Shown piece after piece: positions 37,680 through 47,584 of a stretch of DNA of 64,000 nucleotides. Within the stretch, counting starts at the first letter, position 1; each line of letters starts with the position of its first letter. The notes below the pieces were generated by a model. The model was not told the origin of the DNA, did no database searches, and was given only the letters and a program-made list of their open reading frames with translations. This stretch comes from Candidatus Thiovulum imperiosus. GTDB taxonomy: Bacteria; Campylobacterota; Campylobacteria; Campylobacterales; Thiovulaceae. Where the stretch lies: contig JAMJTW010000010.1 in assembly GCA_024281175.1 (NCBI GenBank), positions 36,976 through 100,975 of the forward strand. Reading direction: 5' to 3'. The position numbers and the translations under genes are program-made.

Positions 37680-40196
37680 ATGAGGTATTTTTTATTTTTA
37701 TTACTGTTTTTAGGGTGTGGAGGAAATCCAAACTCAGGAAATTCTGGAGTTTACACCAGAGAGGTTACATATCGAGCTGAGGAAGAAGAGAGTGAAAGTG
37801 AAGCTCGAAAAAAGGCAGAACTCAAACTCAAAAATCTTGTCTCTAAAAAGGCAAGGATTTTTATATCTTCATATTATAAACAGTCTCAAAATGGACAAGT
37901 TAGCAAATCTCTTGAACAAGCTCTCATTACTAAACCCGAACATTTTATGGAACTTGAAACTTTAGACCACTCTTGGAAAGATAGAATTTATACTCTTAAA
38001 GCCAAAGTTACAATCGTTAAAGAGAAAATTGATGATGAGGTTAAAAACTTAGATAAATCTTATATATGGAACGGAAAAGATTTCAAATTTCCACATCTTT
38101 CTAAAGAGAGCAGTTTTCAAAACGCAATTTCAAAAAGTGAAATTCCCTCAATTTCAAAAGGAGAATATGAATCTGATGATGATTTTCAGAAAAGAAGAGT
38201 TGAAACTTATAAAGATATTCTAAACTCTTGGCTCGGAAAACAGGATTTTGAAATGGAATATGATGTTAATGAAGAGATTTTCACTATTGTCGAAAATCGA
38301 ACTGACATCTCTTTTGAAATGAGAGTTCCAAGAAGAGAGGCCAAAAACTTTGAAAAGAGTACAAAAAGTATGGAAATTTTCATTGAAGAGAGAAAAGATG
38401 GACTTTTTGTTACAGGAATTCGGAAAGATGGATATTTTGTAAAAACTGAGCAGAGATTAGATTTATGGCATTTTGAAATAGAAAAATGGAGTGATGAATT
38501 TGAATTGAGTCTTCCAAAAGGAAAAAAGGAACTTTTAAAAGTTGAGGGAATAATTGCAAAGGGTAACTCTCCAGATACAAAGGAAAAGTTTGCAAAAAGG
38601 AAAAAGAATAGAGGTAAAAATTTAGACAACTACTATTTTGCACATACAAAAAAGAATAAGATTACTTATCTTCCAAACTCTATTGGGAAGCTCACCAATT
38701 TGGAAACTTTGAACTTGTTTGACAATCAACTAACGACACTTCCAAACTCTATTGAGAAGCTCACCAATTTGGAAACTTTGAATTTGTGGAAGAACCAACT
38801 GATGATACTTCCAAACTTCATTGGGAAACTCACTAATTTGAAAACTTTGAATTTGCGGAATAACCAACTAATGAGACTTCCAAACTCTATTGAGAAGCTC
38901 ACAAACTTGGAAACTTTGAATTTGGGAGAGAATTCAAATTTGGATTTTGATTCTACATTCAAGATTCTGACTCAAATTCCGAATTTGAAATATCTGTTTT
39001 TAAAAGGAAATAAACTAACAGAACTTCCAAACTCTTTTGGGAAGCTCACAAATTTGAAAACCTTAAGTTTGCAAAATAATCCAAATTTGAATTTTGATTC
39101 TACATTCAAGATTCTGACTCAAATTCCAAATTTGGAATCTCTGTTTTTAGGACAAAATGAACTAACAGAACTTCCAAACTCTTTTGGGAAGCTCACCAAT
39201 TTGAAAACCTTGAGTTTGCAAAATAATCCAAATTTGAATTTTGATTCTACATTCAAGATTCTGACTCAAATTCCAAATTTGAAAATTTTGAACTTGCAGA
39301 AAAACGAACTAAAAGAACTTCCAGACTTCTTTGGAAATCTTACCAATTTGAAAACTTTGAATTTGCGAGACAACAAACTAACGACACTTCCAAACTCTTT
39401 TGGAAATCTCACCAATTTGAAAACTTTGAACTTGGAGAATAATAAGCTAACGATACTTCCAGACTCCTTTGAAAATCTCTCCAATTTGGAAAAATTATTG
39501 TTGAATTTAAATCAACTAAAAAAACTTCCAAACTTCTTTGGAAATCTCACTAATTTGAAAGAATTATCGTTGAGTTCAAACCAACTAATGATACTTCCAG
39601 ACTCTTTTGGGAATCTCACTAATTTAGCATCTTTATTGTTGAATTCAAACCAACTAACAACACTACCAGACTCCTTTGGGAATCTCACAAGTTTGCAAAC
39701 ATTAGACTTGTATTCAAACCAACTAACAACACTACCAGACTCTTTTGGAAATCTCTCCAATTTGCAAGAACTGTATTTATATTTAAACCAACTAACAACA
39801 CTACCAGACTCTTTTGGAAATCTCAAGAACTTGCAAGAACTATATTTCTATTCAAACCAATTAACAACACTTCCAGACTCCTTTGGAAATCTCACTAATT
39901 TGAAAAATCTGTTTTTGTTTTATAATGAACTACAAGAACTTCCAAGTTCCATTGGAAATCTCACCAATTTGCAAACATTGGATTTGAATTCAAATGAACT
40001 AACAACACTTCCAAATTCCATTGGGAAGCTAACCAATTTACAAACATTGGATTTGAATTCAAATCAACTAATGACACTTCCAAGTTCAATAAATTCGCTT
40101 TCAAAACTGAAAGAAGCGAAATGTTGTGGTGAAAAAAGAGACACAAACAATGAAACCCCTCTCCAATTCTTGAACAGAGTTTTAGAATTGAAGTAA
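37680..40196 (+). CDS. Leucine-rich repeat lipoprotein
   Basis: 838 aa; lipobox-like LLFLGCGG; about 20 LRRs of 23 aa (LPNSIGKLTNLETLNLFDNQLTT). Confidence 0.85.
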   Translation: MRYFLFLLLFLGCGGNPNSGNSGVYTREVTYRAEEEESESEARKKAELKLKNLVSKKARIFISSYYKQSQNGQVSKSLEQALITKPEHFMELETLDHSWKDRIYTLKAKVTIVKEKIDDEVKNLDKSYIWNGKDFKFPHLSKESSFQNAISKSEIPSISKGEYESDDDFQKRRVETYKDILNSWLGKQDFEMEYDVNEEIFTIVENRTDISFEMRVPRREAKNFEKSTKSMEIFIEERKDGLFVTGIRKDGYFVKTEQRLDLWHFEIEKWSDEFELSLPKGKKELLKVEGIIAKGNSPDTKEKFAKRKKNRGKNLDNYYFAHTKKNKITYLPNSIGKLTNLETLNLFDNQLTTLPNSIEKLTNLETLNLWKNQLMILPNFIGKLTNLKTLNLRNNQLMRLPNSIEKLTNLETLNLGENSNLDFDSTFKILTQIPNLKYLFLKGNKLTELPNSFGKLTNLKTLSLQNNPNLNFDSTFKILTQIPNLESLFLGQNELTELPNSFGKLTNLKTLSLQNNPNLNFDSTFKILTQIPNLKILNLQKNELKELPDFFGNLTNLKTLNLRDNKLTTLPNSFGNLTNLKTLNLENNKLTILPDSFENLSNLEKLLLNLNQLKKLPNFFGNLTNLKELSLSSNQLMILPDSFGNLTNLASLLLNSNQLTTLPDSFGNLTSLQTLDLYSNQLTTLPDSFGNLSNLQELYLYLNQLTTLPDSFGNLKNLQELYFYSNQLTTLPDSFGNLTNLKNLFLFYNELQELPSSIGNLTNLQTLDLNSNELTTLPNSIGKLTNLQTLDLNSNQLMTLPSSINSLSKLKEAKCCGEKRDTNNETPLQFLNRVLELK

Positions 40197-40255
40197 CTTT
40201 TTCCATCACCTTGAATGGAGAAATCTCAAAAAAGAGACTTCTCCACTCCCTCTTT

Positions 40256-40504
40256 TTAGATGACCATTTGGATTTCTGTTCTACTTTTCAAATTTCCAAA
40301 AATAGTGTATCTCTCCTCTTCTGAAGAGACTACCAAAGATATTTCAAAAGAGAGATACTTTCCACTTCTACTACTTTTTGAGAAGCGGAATGAATACTCT
40401 TTCTCTTTTAAAACCTCATCAACTGCTTTTCTAATTTGGATTTCATCAACTCCAACAACTTTATATTTCCAAGCTGTTGGATATTCGATTTCAGGTTTAT
40501 CCAC
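40256..40504 (-). CDS. DUF493 family protein
   Basis: VDKPEIEYPTAWKYKVVGVDEIQIRKAVDEVL (GTG start at 40504). Confidence 0.7.
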   Translation of the reverse strand: MDKPEIEYPTAWKYKVVGVDEIQIRKAVDEVLKEKEYSFRFSKSSRSGKYLSFEISLVVSSEEERYTIFGNLKSRTEIQMVI

Positions 40505-42090
40505 TAAACAATCCGAATTGTAGAAACTGAGATACAACTTTCTAAAGTTTCTAGTTTAGCAAGAGTCTCTTTTGTAACTTTCTGGTCAGTGTGAATTACT
40601 GCCATAGCTTTTCCAGTTCTATTTCTTCCAAGTCGGAAATCGGCAATATTTGTTCCAACGCTACCAAGAATTGTCCCAACTTCTCCAATCACTCCTGGAA
40701 CATCACTATTTTCAAAAAGAACTATATTTCCTTCAGGTTTGATATCAAACTCAAAACCATCAATTTCAATAACTCTCTCATCATCTTCTCCAAAAAGAGT
40801 TCCTGCAACTCGAATTGTTCGATTGTCTGTTGTAACTTTTACACCAACACGATTTCGGTATCCAGCTGTTTTGTTAAATTTTCCATTTGAAATTGTAATA
40901 CCTTGTTCCTGTGCGATTTCAAGATAGTTATCAAAATTTACACTATCTCCTAAACTCTCTTTTAAAACACCAACTGTTGCAAATTTCTGAAGAACTTGAG
41001 AATATCCATTTACATCTTTTCCTTCAGCATAAAGTTTTATAGATTGGATATCACCTCGATTTAATTGTGCTGAGATGAAACCAAGTTTCTGAACAAGGTG
41101 AAGATATGGTCTAGCTTCATACTCAACATCTTTATCATCAATTGGTAGATTTAAAGCATTTGGATATCCAACTCCTTTTACAGCTTCAAGAGCTTGTTGC
41201 GCTGCTTGAGTTCCAATATTTCTCTGAGACTCAAAAGTGTTTGCTCCGAGATGAGGTGTAACCGTAACATTCTCTAAATCTAATAGAGGGTGGTCAGTTG
41301 CTGGTTCTTTTGAAAAGACATCAATTCCTGCTGAACGAATTTTTCCAGATTTGAGTCCCTCAAGTAGAGCCTCTTCATTGTAGAGTCCACCTCTAGCACA
41401 ATTTATTAGAACAACTCCATCTCTCATTTTAGAAATCTCTTCAGTAGAAATCATATCTATTGTCTCTTCATTTTTTGGAGTGTGAATTGTAATTACATCA
41501 CAATCTAAAATCTCTCCAAAATCTTTAGTAAAATTGATGCCTAAATCGGTTGCTTTTGAAGCTGAAATATATGGGTCAAAAGCTAAAACTTCCATCTCAA
41601 AAGATTTTGCTCGAATTCCAACTCGACTACCAATATTTCCAAAACCGATAATACCAAGTTTCTTCCCTTTCAATTCATGTCCATACCACTTCTCTCTTTT
41701 CCAAACTCTATCCTGTTTTAGGTGGTTATGAGCATAAGGGAAAAATCGCATATTGCTTAAGATATGAGCCATTGTGAGTTCCACAGCTGCGATAGTGTTT
41801 GCTGTTGGAACATTCATAACTATCACACCTCTATTACTACACGCATCTATATCAACATTGTCTACACCAACTCCAGCTCGAACTATCGCTTTTAAATTTG
41901 GAGAACTATTTAAAAGTTTCTCATCAACATCAGTAGAACTTCGAGTTATGATAACAGTTGCATCATGCAGGGAGGCGTAAAACTCTTCACCTTTTCCCAA
42001 ATCAGCTATGTTTTCAAATGCTACCTCTTTTTCACTCTCTAAAATTTCTAATCCGCTACTGTGAATATGGTCACAAACTACTATTTTCAT
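40504..42090 (-). CDS. serA: D-3-phosphoglycerate dehydrogenase
   Basis: 528 aa; KLGIIGFGNIGSRVG, ACT-like C-terminus. Confidence 0.96.
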   Translation of the reverse strand: MKIVVCDHIHSSGLEILESEKEVAFENIADLGKGEEFYASLHDATVIITRSSTDVDEKLLNSSPNLKAIVRAGVGVDNVDIDACSNRGVIVMNVPTANTIAAVELTMAHILSNMRFFPYAHNHLKQDRVWKREKWYGHELKGKKLGIIGFGNIGSRVGIRAKSFEMEVLAFDPYISASKATDLGINFTKDFGEILDCDVITIHTPKNEETIDMISTEEISKMRDGVVLINCARGGLYNEEALLEGLKSGKIRSAGIDVFSKEPATDHPLLDLENVTVTPHLGANTFESQRNIGTQAAQQALEAVKGVGYPNALNLPIDDKDVEYEARPYLHLVQKLGFISAQLNRGDIQSIKLYAEGKDVNGYSQVLQKFATVGVLKESLGDSVNFDNYLEIAQEQGITISNGKFNKTAGYRNRVGVKVTTDNRTIRVAGTLFGEDDERVIEIDGFEFDIKPEGNIVLFENSDVPGVIGEVGTILGSVGTNIADFRLGRNRTGKAMAVIHTDQKVTKETLAKLETLESCISVSTIRIV

Positions 42091-42214
42091 ATTTCTCTTT
42101 TTTTGAAATTATAGTTTCTTTTCAATCTTTCCCAATTTGAAAATTTCTAACTTCAAATTTTGAAAGATATTTTTAAAGCAGATAAAATTCCCAAATTATA
42201 TTTTTGAGGTAAAA

Positions 42215-42703
42215 ATGGAGAGTGGAGATAGTCTATATTTAGAAATTATATTGAAAGAGAGCGGGAAAATAGAAGAGCGATTTTCAAATGGTGAAACGCT
42301 AACCTATAATGATTTACACATACTAGCTTTAAAAAGCCAATATGCCCATATTAGCAATTTAGATACAAAATTGAGAAGTTTACAAGAGAAATCGGAAGAG
42401 TTAGAGAAGAAATTAGAAACTATTCAAAATGGTGTAAATAAAGAGAGAGAGAACTGTTTTATTAAAATTAGTGCTGAAAATGAGGGTAGGCTTAGAGAAG
42501 TTGATAAAAATTTCATAGGGATAAAAAGTGATATTGATAAAAGATATGGAGAGATAGATATTCGTATCTCAAAATTAGAAGCAAAAATTGAAAATAGCCA
42601 AAAAGAGATTGGAAAAGAGTTGGCAAATACTATAAAGTGGTATATCGGAGGAACTGGTCTTATCCTAATTTTTATGAAAAGTTTAGAAGTTTTCGGCTCG
42701 TGA
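42215..42703 (+). CDS. Coiled-coil protein with C-terminal TM
   Basis: 162 aa; heptad-rich region then YIGGTGLILIFM. Confidence 0.5.
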   Translation: MESGDSLYLEIILKESGKIEERFSNGETLTYNDLHILALKSQYAHISNLDTKLRSLQEKSEELEKKLETIQNGVNKERENCFIKISAENEGRLREVDKNFIGIKSDIDKRYGEIDIRISKLEAKIENSQKEIGKELANTIKWYIGGTGLILIFMKSLEVFGS

Positions 42704-42747
42704 AAACTATTTGGAATCTGAACTTTTTGCAGTTTTGATTCCAAATT

Positions 42748-43467
42748 TCAGATTCCTCTCTTTTTATCCCAAATTCTAACTTGGATTCTATCGCTGAAAA
42801 TAAATCCATTTTGGATAGAGAAGTTTGCTACGGCTTCACTATTCTCTTCTAGCTTTTGACGATTTTCGCCAAGAGGCATACAGTAGATAGGAGTCTCTGG
42901 AAAAAGTTTTTGGTACTCTAAAACCTCCTCGCCAAGACCATTTTGAAGAGATTTCTTATCTAAAACAAATTTGAAAAAGCTATTTCTGTTTTGAAGAGAT
43001 TGTAGAGCTTTAAAATTAAATCTCTTTTGAAATTTCTCTTTAGAGTTTGAGAGTTTTGGAGATATTGCAAAAACAGTATTTGAAAAGTGACCTATCTCTA
43101 TTGTACCATTTGTCTCAATAGTTACTCTTTTACTTTTATGCAACTCTTTCAAAATAGTTTGAAAAATAGGATTTTTCCAATATAGTAGAGGCTCTCCACC
43201 TGTGATTACAACATCATAAACATCATATCTACTAACAATTTCCAAAATAGTTTCTGGTCTCTCTACTTTTTTCCACTCTTTTTGAAAATATCTATCAACA
43301 GAGTAGAAAGAGTCACAACTATATCTCTGTTCATCTCCAATTTTGTATGGAACTCCAAAACCACTGCACTCTAAATTACAACCTCCAAAACGGAGAAAAA
43401 GAGAGCGATGACCTGAAAAAGCCCCCTCTCCCTGCAAAGAGAGAAAATATTCAGAAAGGTAAATCAA
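42748..43467 (-). CDS. queE: 7-carboxy-7-deazaguanine synthase-like radical SAM protein
   Basis: 239 aa; YLSEYFLSLQGEGAFSGHRSLFLRFGGCNLECSGFG, VVITGGEPLLY. Confidence 0.85.
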   Translation of the reverse strand: MIYLSEYFLSLQGEGAFSGHRSLFLRFGGCNLECSGFGVPYKIGDEQRYSCDSFYSVDRYFQKEWKKVERPETILEIVSRYDVYDVVITGGEPLLYWKNPIFQTILKELHKSKRVTIETNGTIEIGHFSNTVFAISPKLSNSKEKFQKRFNFKALQSLQNRNSFFKFVLDKKSLQNGLGEEVLEYQKLFPETPIYCMPLGENRQKLEENSEAVANFSIQNGFIFSDRIQVRIWDKKRGI

Positions 43468-44621
43468 ATTGAGTGAAATGCCTTCCAGATTTCAATCATC
43501 TGTTTATGCTCTTTAACATCATGAACTCTTAAGATAGAAGCACCATTTTCAAGAGCTTTTTGATGCAAAGCAAGAGTTCCTGGAAGTCTCTCTTCAATTG
43601 GAGTAGGTATCACTTTGTCTATCACCGATTTTCGACTCACTCCAATTAGAAGCTCTTTGCCAAAAGTTGCAAAAGTTTTTAGACTTTGAAGTAACTCTAT
43701 GTTGTGTTTCAAGCTCTTTCCAAAACCTATTCCAACATCTAAAATTATCTTCTTCTCATCTATTCCAACTCTCTTTGCTTTATCAATTCTCTCTACAAAA
43801 AAGTTATACACTTCTCGAACTACATCATCATACTGTGGGTTTTCTTGCATCGTTTTTGGAGTACCTTGCATATGCATAATTACAACTTCAGCATCATACT
43901 TTGCAACAAGTTTAGCAACCTCATCATTTTGAAGACCAGTAATATCATTTACAATAGAGAAACCCTTATCTAAAGCATATTTTATAACTTTTGGAGAGTA
44001 ACTATCTAAACTTAGTTTTGCTTTTTCCCAAATTCTATTTTCATAAAGAGCATCTATAACTTCAGAAATTCTCTTAAACTCCTCTTCTTCAGAAACAGCC
44101 TCGCTATTTGGACGACTTGATACAGCACCAACATCAAGAATTGATGCTCCATCTTCTATCATTTTTTCACTATTTTCTATCACATCTTTTAATGAAAAGC
44201 GACTTCCAGAGTAGAAGCTATCACTATTTATATTCAACACTCCCATAATTTCTGGTTGAAAATTCTGCTGTTTAAAAGATTTTAAAAATTTTTTAAACTC
44301 TTTAGCTACCTCTTTTAATCCAAATGGTTGTGCCAACTCTTTTTTTGCAAGAGTCTCAAGCTGTCTATAAGTTGCAATCAGAACAGCATCAACTTCTCTA
44401 TCTGAACAAGTTATAGTTCCTTTTGGAACTGCCAAATCGGCTCCAATAGAGAGAGCATCTTGTTTCAAAATATTTGCTCCATAAACATTCAAATTTGAGA
44501 TGTATAATAAATAAGTTTTCATTTTCCGATTTAAAATCGTCTGTCCACCTTTCTCAACATCTATCTTTTTTAAAATATTTAAGGAGTTCTTTTCAAGTTC
44601 TGTAATATCACGAATAAACAT
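43464..44621 (-). CDS. folP: Dihydropteroate synthase
   Basis: 385 aa; GVLNINSDSFYSGSRF, DVGAVSSRPNS, IVNDITG. Confidence 0.92.
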   Translation of the reverse strand: MFIRDITELEKNSLNILKKIDVEKGGQTILNRKMKTYLLYISNLNVYGANILKQDALSIGADLAVPKGTITCSDREVDAVLIATYRQLETLAKKELAQPFGLKEVAKEFKKFLKSFKQQNFQPEIMGVLNINSDSFYSGSRFSLKDVIENSEKMIEDGASILDVGAVSSRPNSEAVSEEEEFKRISEVIDALYENRIWEKAKLSLDSYSPKVIKYALDKGFSIVNDITGLQNDEVAKLVAKYDAEVVIMHMQGTPKTMQENPQYDDVVREVYNFFVERIDKAKRVGIDEKKIILDVGIGFGKSLKHNIELLQSLKTFATFGKELLIGVSRKSVIDKVIPTPIEERLPGTLALHQKALENGASILRVHDVKEHKQMIEIWKAFHSI

Positions 44622-44731
44622 TTTTCTCTTTCTATAAAAGCCGTATTCTATTGTTTACAAAATTATATTTTTCTTAAGAGTGAATTTTATTTGTCACAAA
44701 ATAGAGCTATATTTTTTGATAAAATTATTAA

Positions 44732-45094
44732 ATGAAAATATACTTTTTAATCTATCTATTTGTTGAAATAGTTCTCTCTGTTGAAATAGCTTCTCAACTT
44801 GGAGGTTTAATAACTTTTTTAGAAGTTATAGTAACTGCTATTATCGGTTTCTTTATATTTAGAAGTGGTGGTTTTATAGTGCTTTCAAACTTATCAAGAG
44901 TTGCTCGTGGCAATTCAGATTTAAACAGTTTTGAAAAAGATACTCTCTTTCCATTTCTTGGAGCAATTCTTCTTATAATTCCAGGTTTTCTTACTGATAT
45001 TATTGGAATTCTTTTACAATTTGGCTTTATTAAAAATAGTCTTAAAGAGAAATTGTTGCCTAAAAAAGATGATTTTACAATAGACATGAAGTAA
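44732..45094 (+). CDS. fxsA: FxsA family membrane protein
   Basis: 120 aa; LLIIPGFLTDIIGILL. Confidence 0.8.
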   Translation: MKIYFLIYLFVEIVLSVEIASQLGGLITFLEVIVTAIIGFFIFRSGGFIVLSNLSRVARGNSDLNSFEKDTLFPFLGAILLIIPGFLTDIIGILLQFGFIKNSLKEKLLPKKDDFTIDMK

Positions 45095-45141
45095 TGATAG
45101 AATACTTACCATTATATTTGATAAGATAGAGGTTTGGAAAG

Positions 45142-46491
45142 ATGAAGATTTTGCTCTTTAATCAAAATCCCGTAGTGGAAAAACTTGTTGTTTTAAGTGC
45201 TCAAAAAACTAAAGATGAATTAATCATAGCTGGTAGCACAGATGAGCTTATTAACGAGAACTTTGATTTACTTCTTTTAGATGATGACTCATTTATTACA
45301 GATAACGAAGTTTTAGAGGAGATAAAAGAGAGGGTAACTTTTACAAAAAGCTGTCTTATCACATCTCAAGATAGTACCATAGAAGATAGAGAGTTTGATG
45401 AGACTCTTCAAAAACCATTTCTTCCAACAGATTTAGTTGAAATTTTAGATAAATTTCACAAAAATTTAAATATTCGTCAAGAAGATGATTTAGAAATCTC
45501 TCCTATTGATGGCTTGGATTTAGAAGAGTTAAGTAAATTGGAAGATGATAAAAAAGAAGATGATGATTTTGAAACTATTATAAATAACGAAAAGAGTGAA
45601 CTGAAAAAAAGTTTAGGCATTGAAGAGATAAATGAAGATGACTTTCTCTCTGAAGATGAGTTTTTAGAAATTGAGAGCTTAGAAAATAATAGAGAAGATG
45701 AGTTAAAAGAGAGTCTTGCAAAAATAGATACTGCAATTCCAGATGATAGTACAGAATTACAAGATTTATCATTTTTAGATGATATTGATAAAGAAGAGAA
45801 AGTTACAGATTTGGATTTGGAACTTTCTAAAATGGAAGAGAAGCCAAAAGCAGAAGAGAAAATAGATGACTTGGATTTGGAACTTTCTAAAATGGAAGAG
45901 AAACCAAAAGAAGAGAAAGTTACAGATTTAGATTTTGAACTTTCTAAAATGGAAGATTTAGGAGAGAAGCCAAAAGCAGAAGAGAAAATAGATGATTTGG
46001 ATTTGGAACTTTCTAAAATGGAAGATTTAGGAGAGAAGCCAAAAGCAGAAGAGAAAATAGATGACTTGGATTTTGAACTTTCTAAAATGGAAGATTTAGG
46101 AGAGAAGCCAAAAGAAGAGAAAATAGATGACTTGGATTTTGAACTTTCTAAAATGGAAGATTTAGGAGAGAAGCCAAAAGCAGAAGAGAAAATAGAGGAC
46201 TTGGATTTTGAACTTTCCAAGATGGAAGATTTAGGAGAGACCATAAAAGTTGGAGAACCAGAGAGTATAGATGATATTACTGAAGATGATTTAAATGCAC
46301 TATTTGTAAATCGTACTTCTTCAAAAGGTAGTGTGGAAGAGGTAGAGAGCATGGAAGAGGAGAAAGTTTCAGTAAATAGTAGTGGAGACCTTGAAACTAT
46401 TATGGCTCTTTTAAAACAGCTTGATACAGTTGGACTTAAAAAAGTGCTTGATGGAATGGAAGTAAATATCTCAATATCATTTAAAAGTTGA
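45142..46491 (+). CDS. Acidic receiver-like protein with tandem repeats
   Basis: 449 aa; tandem EEKIDDLDLELSKMEDLGEKPKA units at about 45800-46240. Confidence 0.7.
   Translation: MKILLFNQNPVVEKLVVLSAQKTKDELIIAGSTDELINENFDLLLLDDDSFITDNEVLEEIKERVTFTKSCLITSQDSTIEDREFDETLQKPFLPTDLVEILDKFHKNLNIRQEDDLEISPIDGLDLEELSKLEDDKKEDDDFETIINNEKSELKKSLGIEEINEDDFLSEDEFLEIESLENNREDELKESLAKIDTAIPDDSTELQDLSFLDDIDKEEKVTDLDLELSKMEEKPKAEEKIDDLDLELSKMEEKPKEEKVTDLDFELSKMEDLGEKPKAEEKIDDLDLELSKMEDLGEKPKAEEKIDDLDFELSKMEDLGEKPKEEKIDDLDFELSKMEDLGEKPKAEEKIEDLDFELSKMEDLGETIKVGEPESIDDITEDDLNALFVNRTSSKGSVEEVESMEEEKVSVNSSGDLETIMALLKQLDTVGLKKVLDGMEVNISISFKS
45800..46240 (+). repeat. In-frame tandem repeats (about 54-72 bp units)
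   Basis: Six or more copies of gatgacttggattTgaactttctaaaatggaa(gatttagga)gagaagccaaaag. Confidence 0.9.
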
Positions 46492-47045
46492 TGAACTCTA
46501 TTCAGATAAATGGAGGAAAGTATCGAGGTAAAAAGATATACTTTCCTGATACTCAAAATACCAGACCTTCAAAATCTATTGTTAGAAATTCTATCTTTGA
46601 CACTCTTCAAAACCAGATATTGCATAAAACTTTTTTAGAGCTTTTTGCTGGTAGTGGTTCTGTTGGTTTTGAAGCAATAAGTAGAGGTGCTGATGAGGTT
46701 CTTTTTTTTGAAAAAGGGAGAGAAGCAATTTCTACTCTATTTAAAAATAGAGATAGTTTCTCAGAAAAGATAAATGTAATTGAGGGTGATACATTTAAAA
46801 ATTTTAGTGTGGTTTTAAATTTAGAAAATAGAATTTTCTATGTAGACCCACCATTCAATATTAGAGATGGAATGGTAGATATATACCAGAAAAGCATAAA
46901 TCTTTTTGAAAATATAGAGAAAAAAGATGGTGATATCCTCATATTTGAACATATCTCTACTGAAAAATTTCCAGATAAAATTGGAGATTTTGAAAAATAT
47001 AAATTTAAAAAGTTTGGAAAAACTTCTTTAAGCTATTACTTATAG
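46488..47045 (+). CDS. rsmD: 16S rRNA (guanine966-N2)-methyltransferase RsmD
   Basis: 185 aa; LELFAGSGSVGFEAISRGA, FYVDPPF. Confidence 0.88.
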   Translation: MMNSIQINGGKYRGKKIYFPDTQNTRPSKSIVRNSIFDTLQNQILHKTFLELFAGSGSVGFEAISRGADEVLFFEKGREAISTLFKNRDSFSEKINVIEGDTFKNFSVVLNLENRIFYVDPPFNIRDGMVDIYQKSINLFENIEKKDGDILIFEHISTEKFPDKIGDFEKYKFKKFGKTSLSYYL

Positions 47046-47053
47046 GAAAACAG

Positions 47054-47584
47054 ATGAACCCAAATTCAGATTTCAATTTAGCAAACCTCATCACTTTTGG
47101 AAATATTGGTGCTGGTTTAGTTGCTATCTATTTTATATCTCATGGAATGTATGAGTACGCTGTAATTTCAGCTTGGATTGGTGGAGCTTTAGATATTTTA
47201 GATGGTAAAGTAGCTCGAAAGTTTGGACTCTCTACCCAGTTTGGTATCCAATTAGACTCTTTTGCTGACTTTCTCTCTTTTGTCCTTGTCCCTCTACTTC
47301 TTCTCTACTTTGCAATTTTTAAAGAGGCTTCTCCACTTTTTGGATTTGTATTCCTCTTTTATACAGTAGCTGGTCTTCGAAGACTTATAAATTTCAATTT
47401 AAACTCTTCTGAAGGTAGTGTTCAAAAGTTCTTTGTTGGTGTTCCAACTCCACTTGGAGCAATTCTTCTCTGGTTTGGATTTCTAAGTTGGAGTTTTGGA
47501 TTTGCCAATGAGATAGGAATTGGAATTTATATTCTACTAATTGGATATCTCCTAAATTCGAAAATTAAAATCCCTCACCCATGA
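47054..47584 (+). CDS. pssA: CDP-diacylglycerol-serine O-phosphatidyltransferase-like
   Basis: 176 aa; CDP-OH motif DILDGKVARKFGLSTQFGIQLDSFADF. Confidence 0.82.
   Translation: MNPNSDFNLANLITFGNIGAGLVAIYFISHGMYEYAVISAWIGGALDILDGKVARKFGLSTQFGIQLDSFADFLSFVLVPLLLLYFAIFKEASPLFGFVFLFYTVAGLRRLINFNLNSSEGSVQKFFVGVPTPLGAILLWFGFLSWSFGFANEIGIGIYILLIGYLLNSKIKIPHP

Noticed and set aside
38640-40140. CRISPR-like regular repeats
   Set aside because: 69-bp periodicity is coding LRR sequence in one frame, with no spacer/repeat alternation. No CRISPR array was seen anywhere in the window.
38207-40209. Minus-strand ORFs within the LRR gene
   Set aside because: Repeat-derived antisense frames (RFPKESGSVVSWF...), explained by the plus-strand LRR DNA.
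45477-46556. 359-aa minus-strand ORF
   Set aside because: Shadow of the acidic tandem-repeat CDS on the plus strand; low-complexity Ser/Lys/Phe composition.
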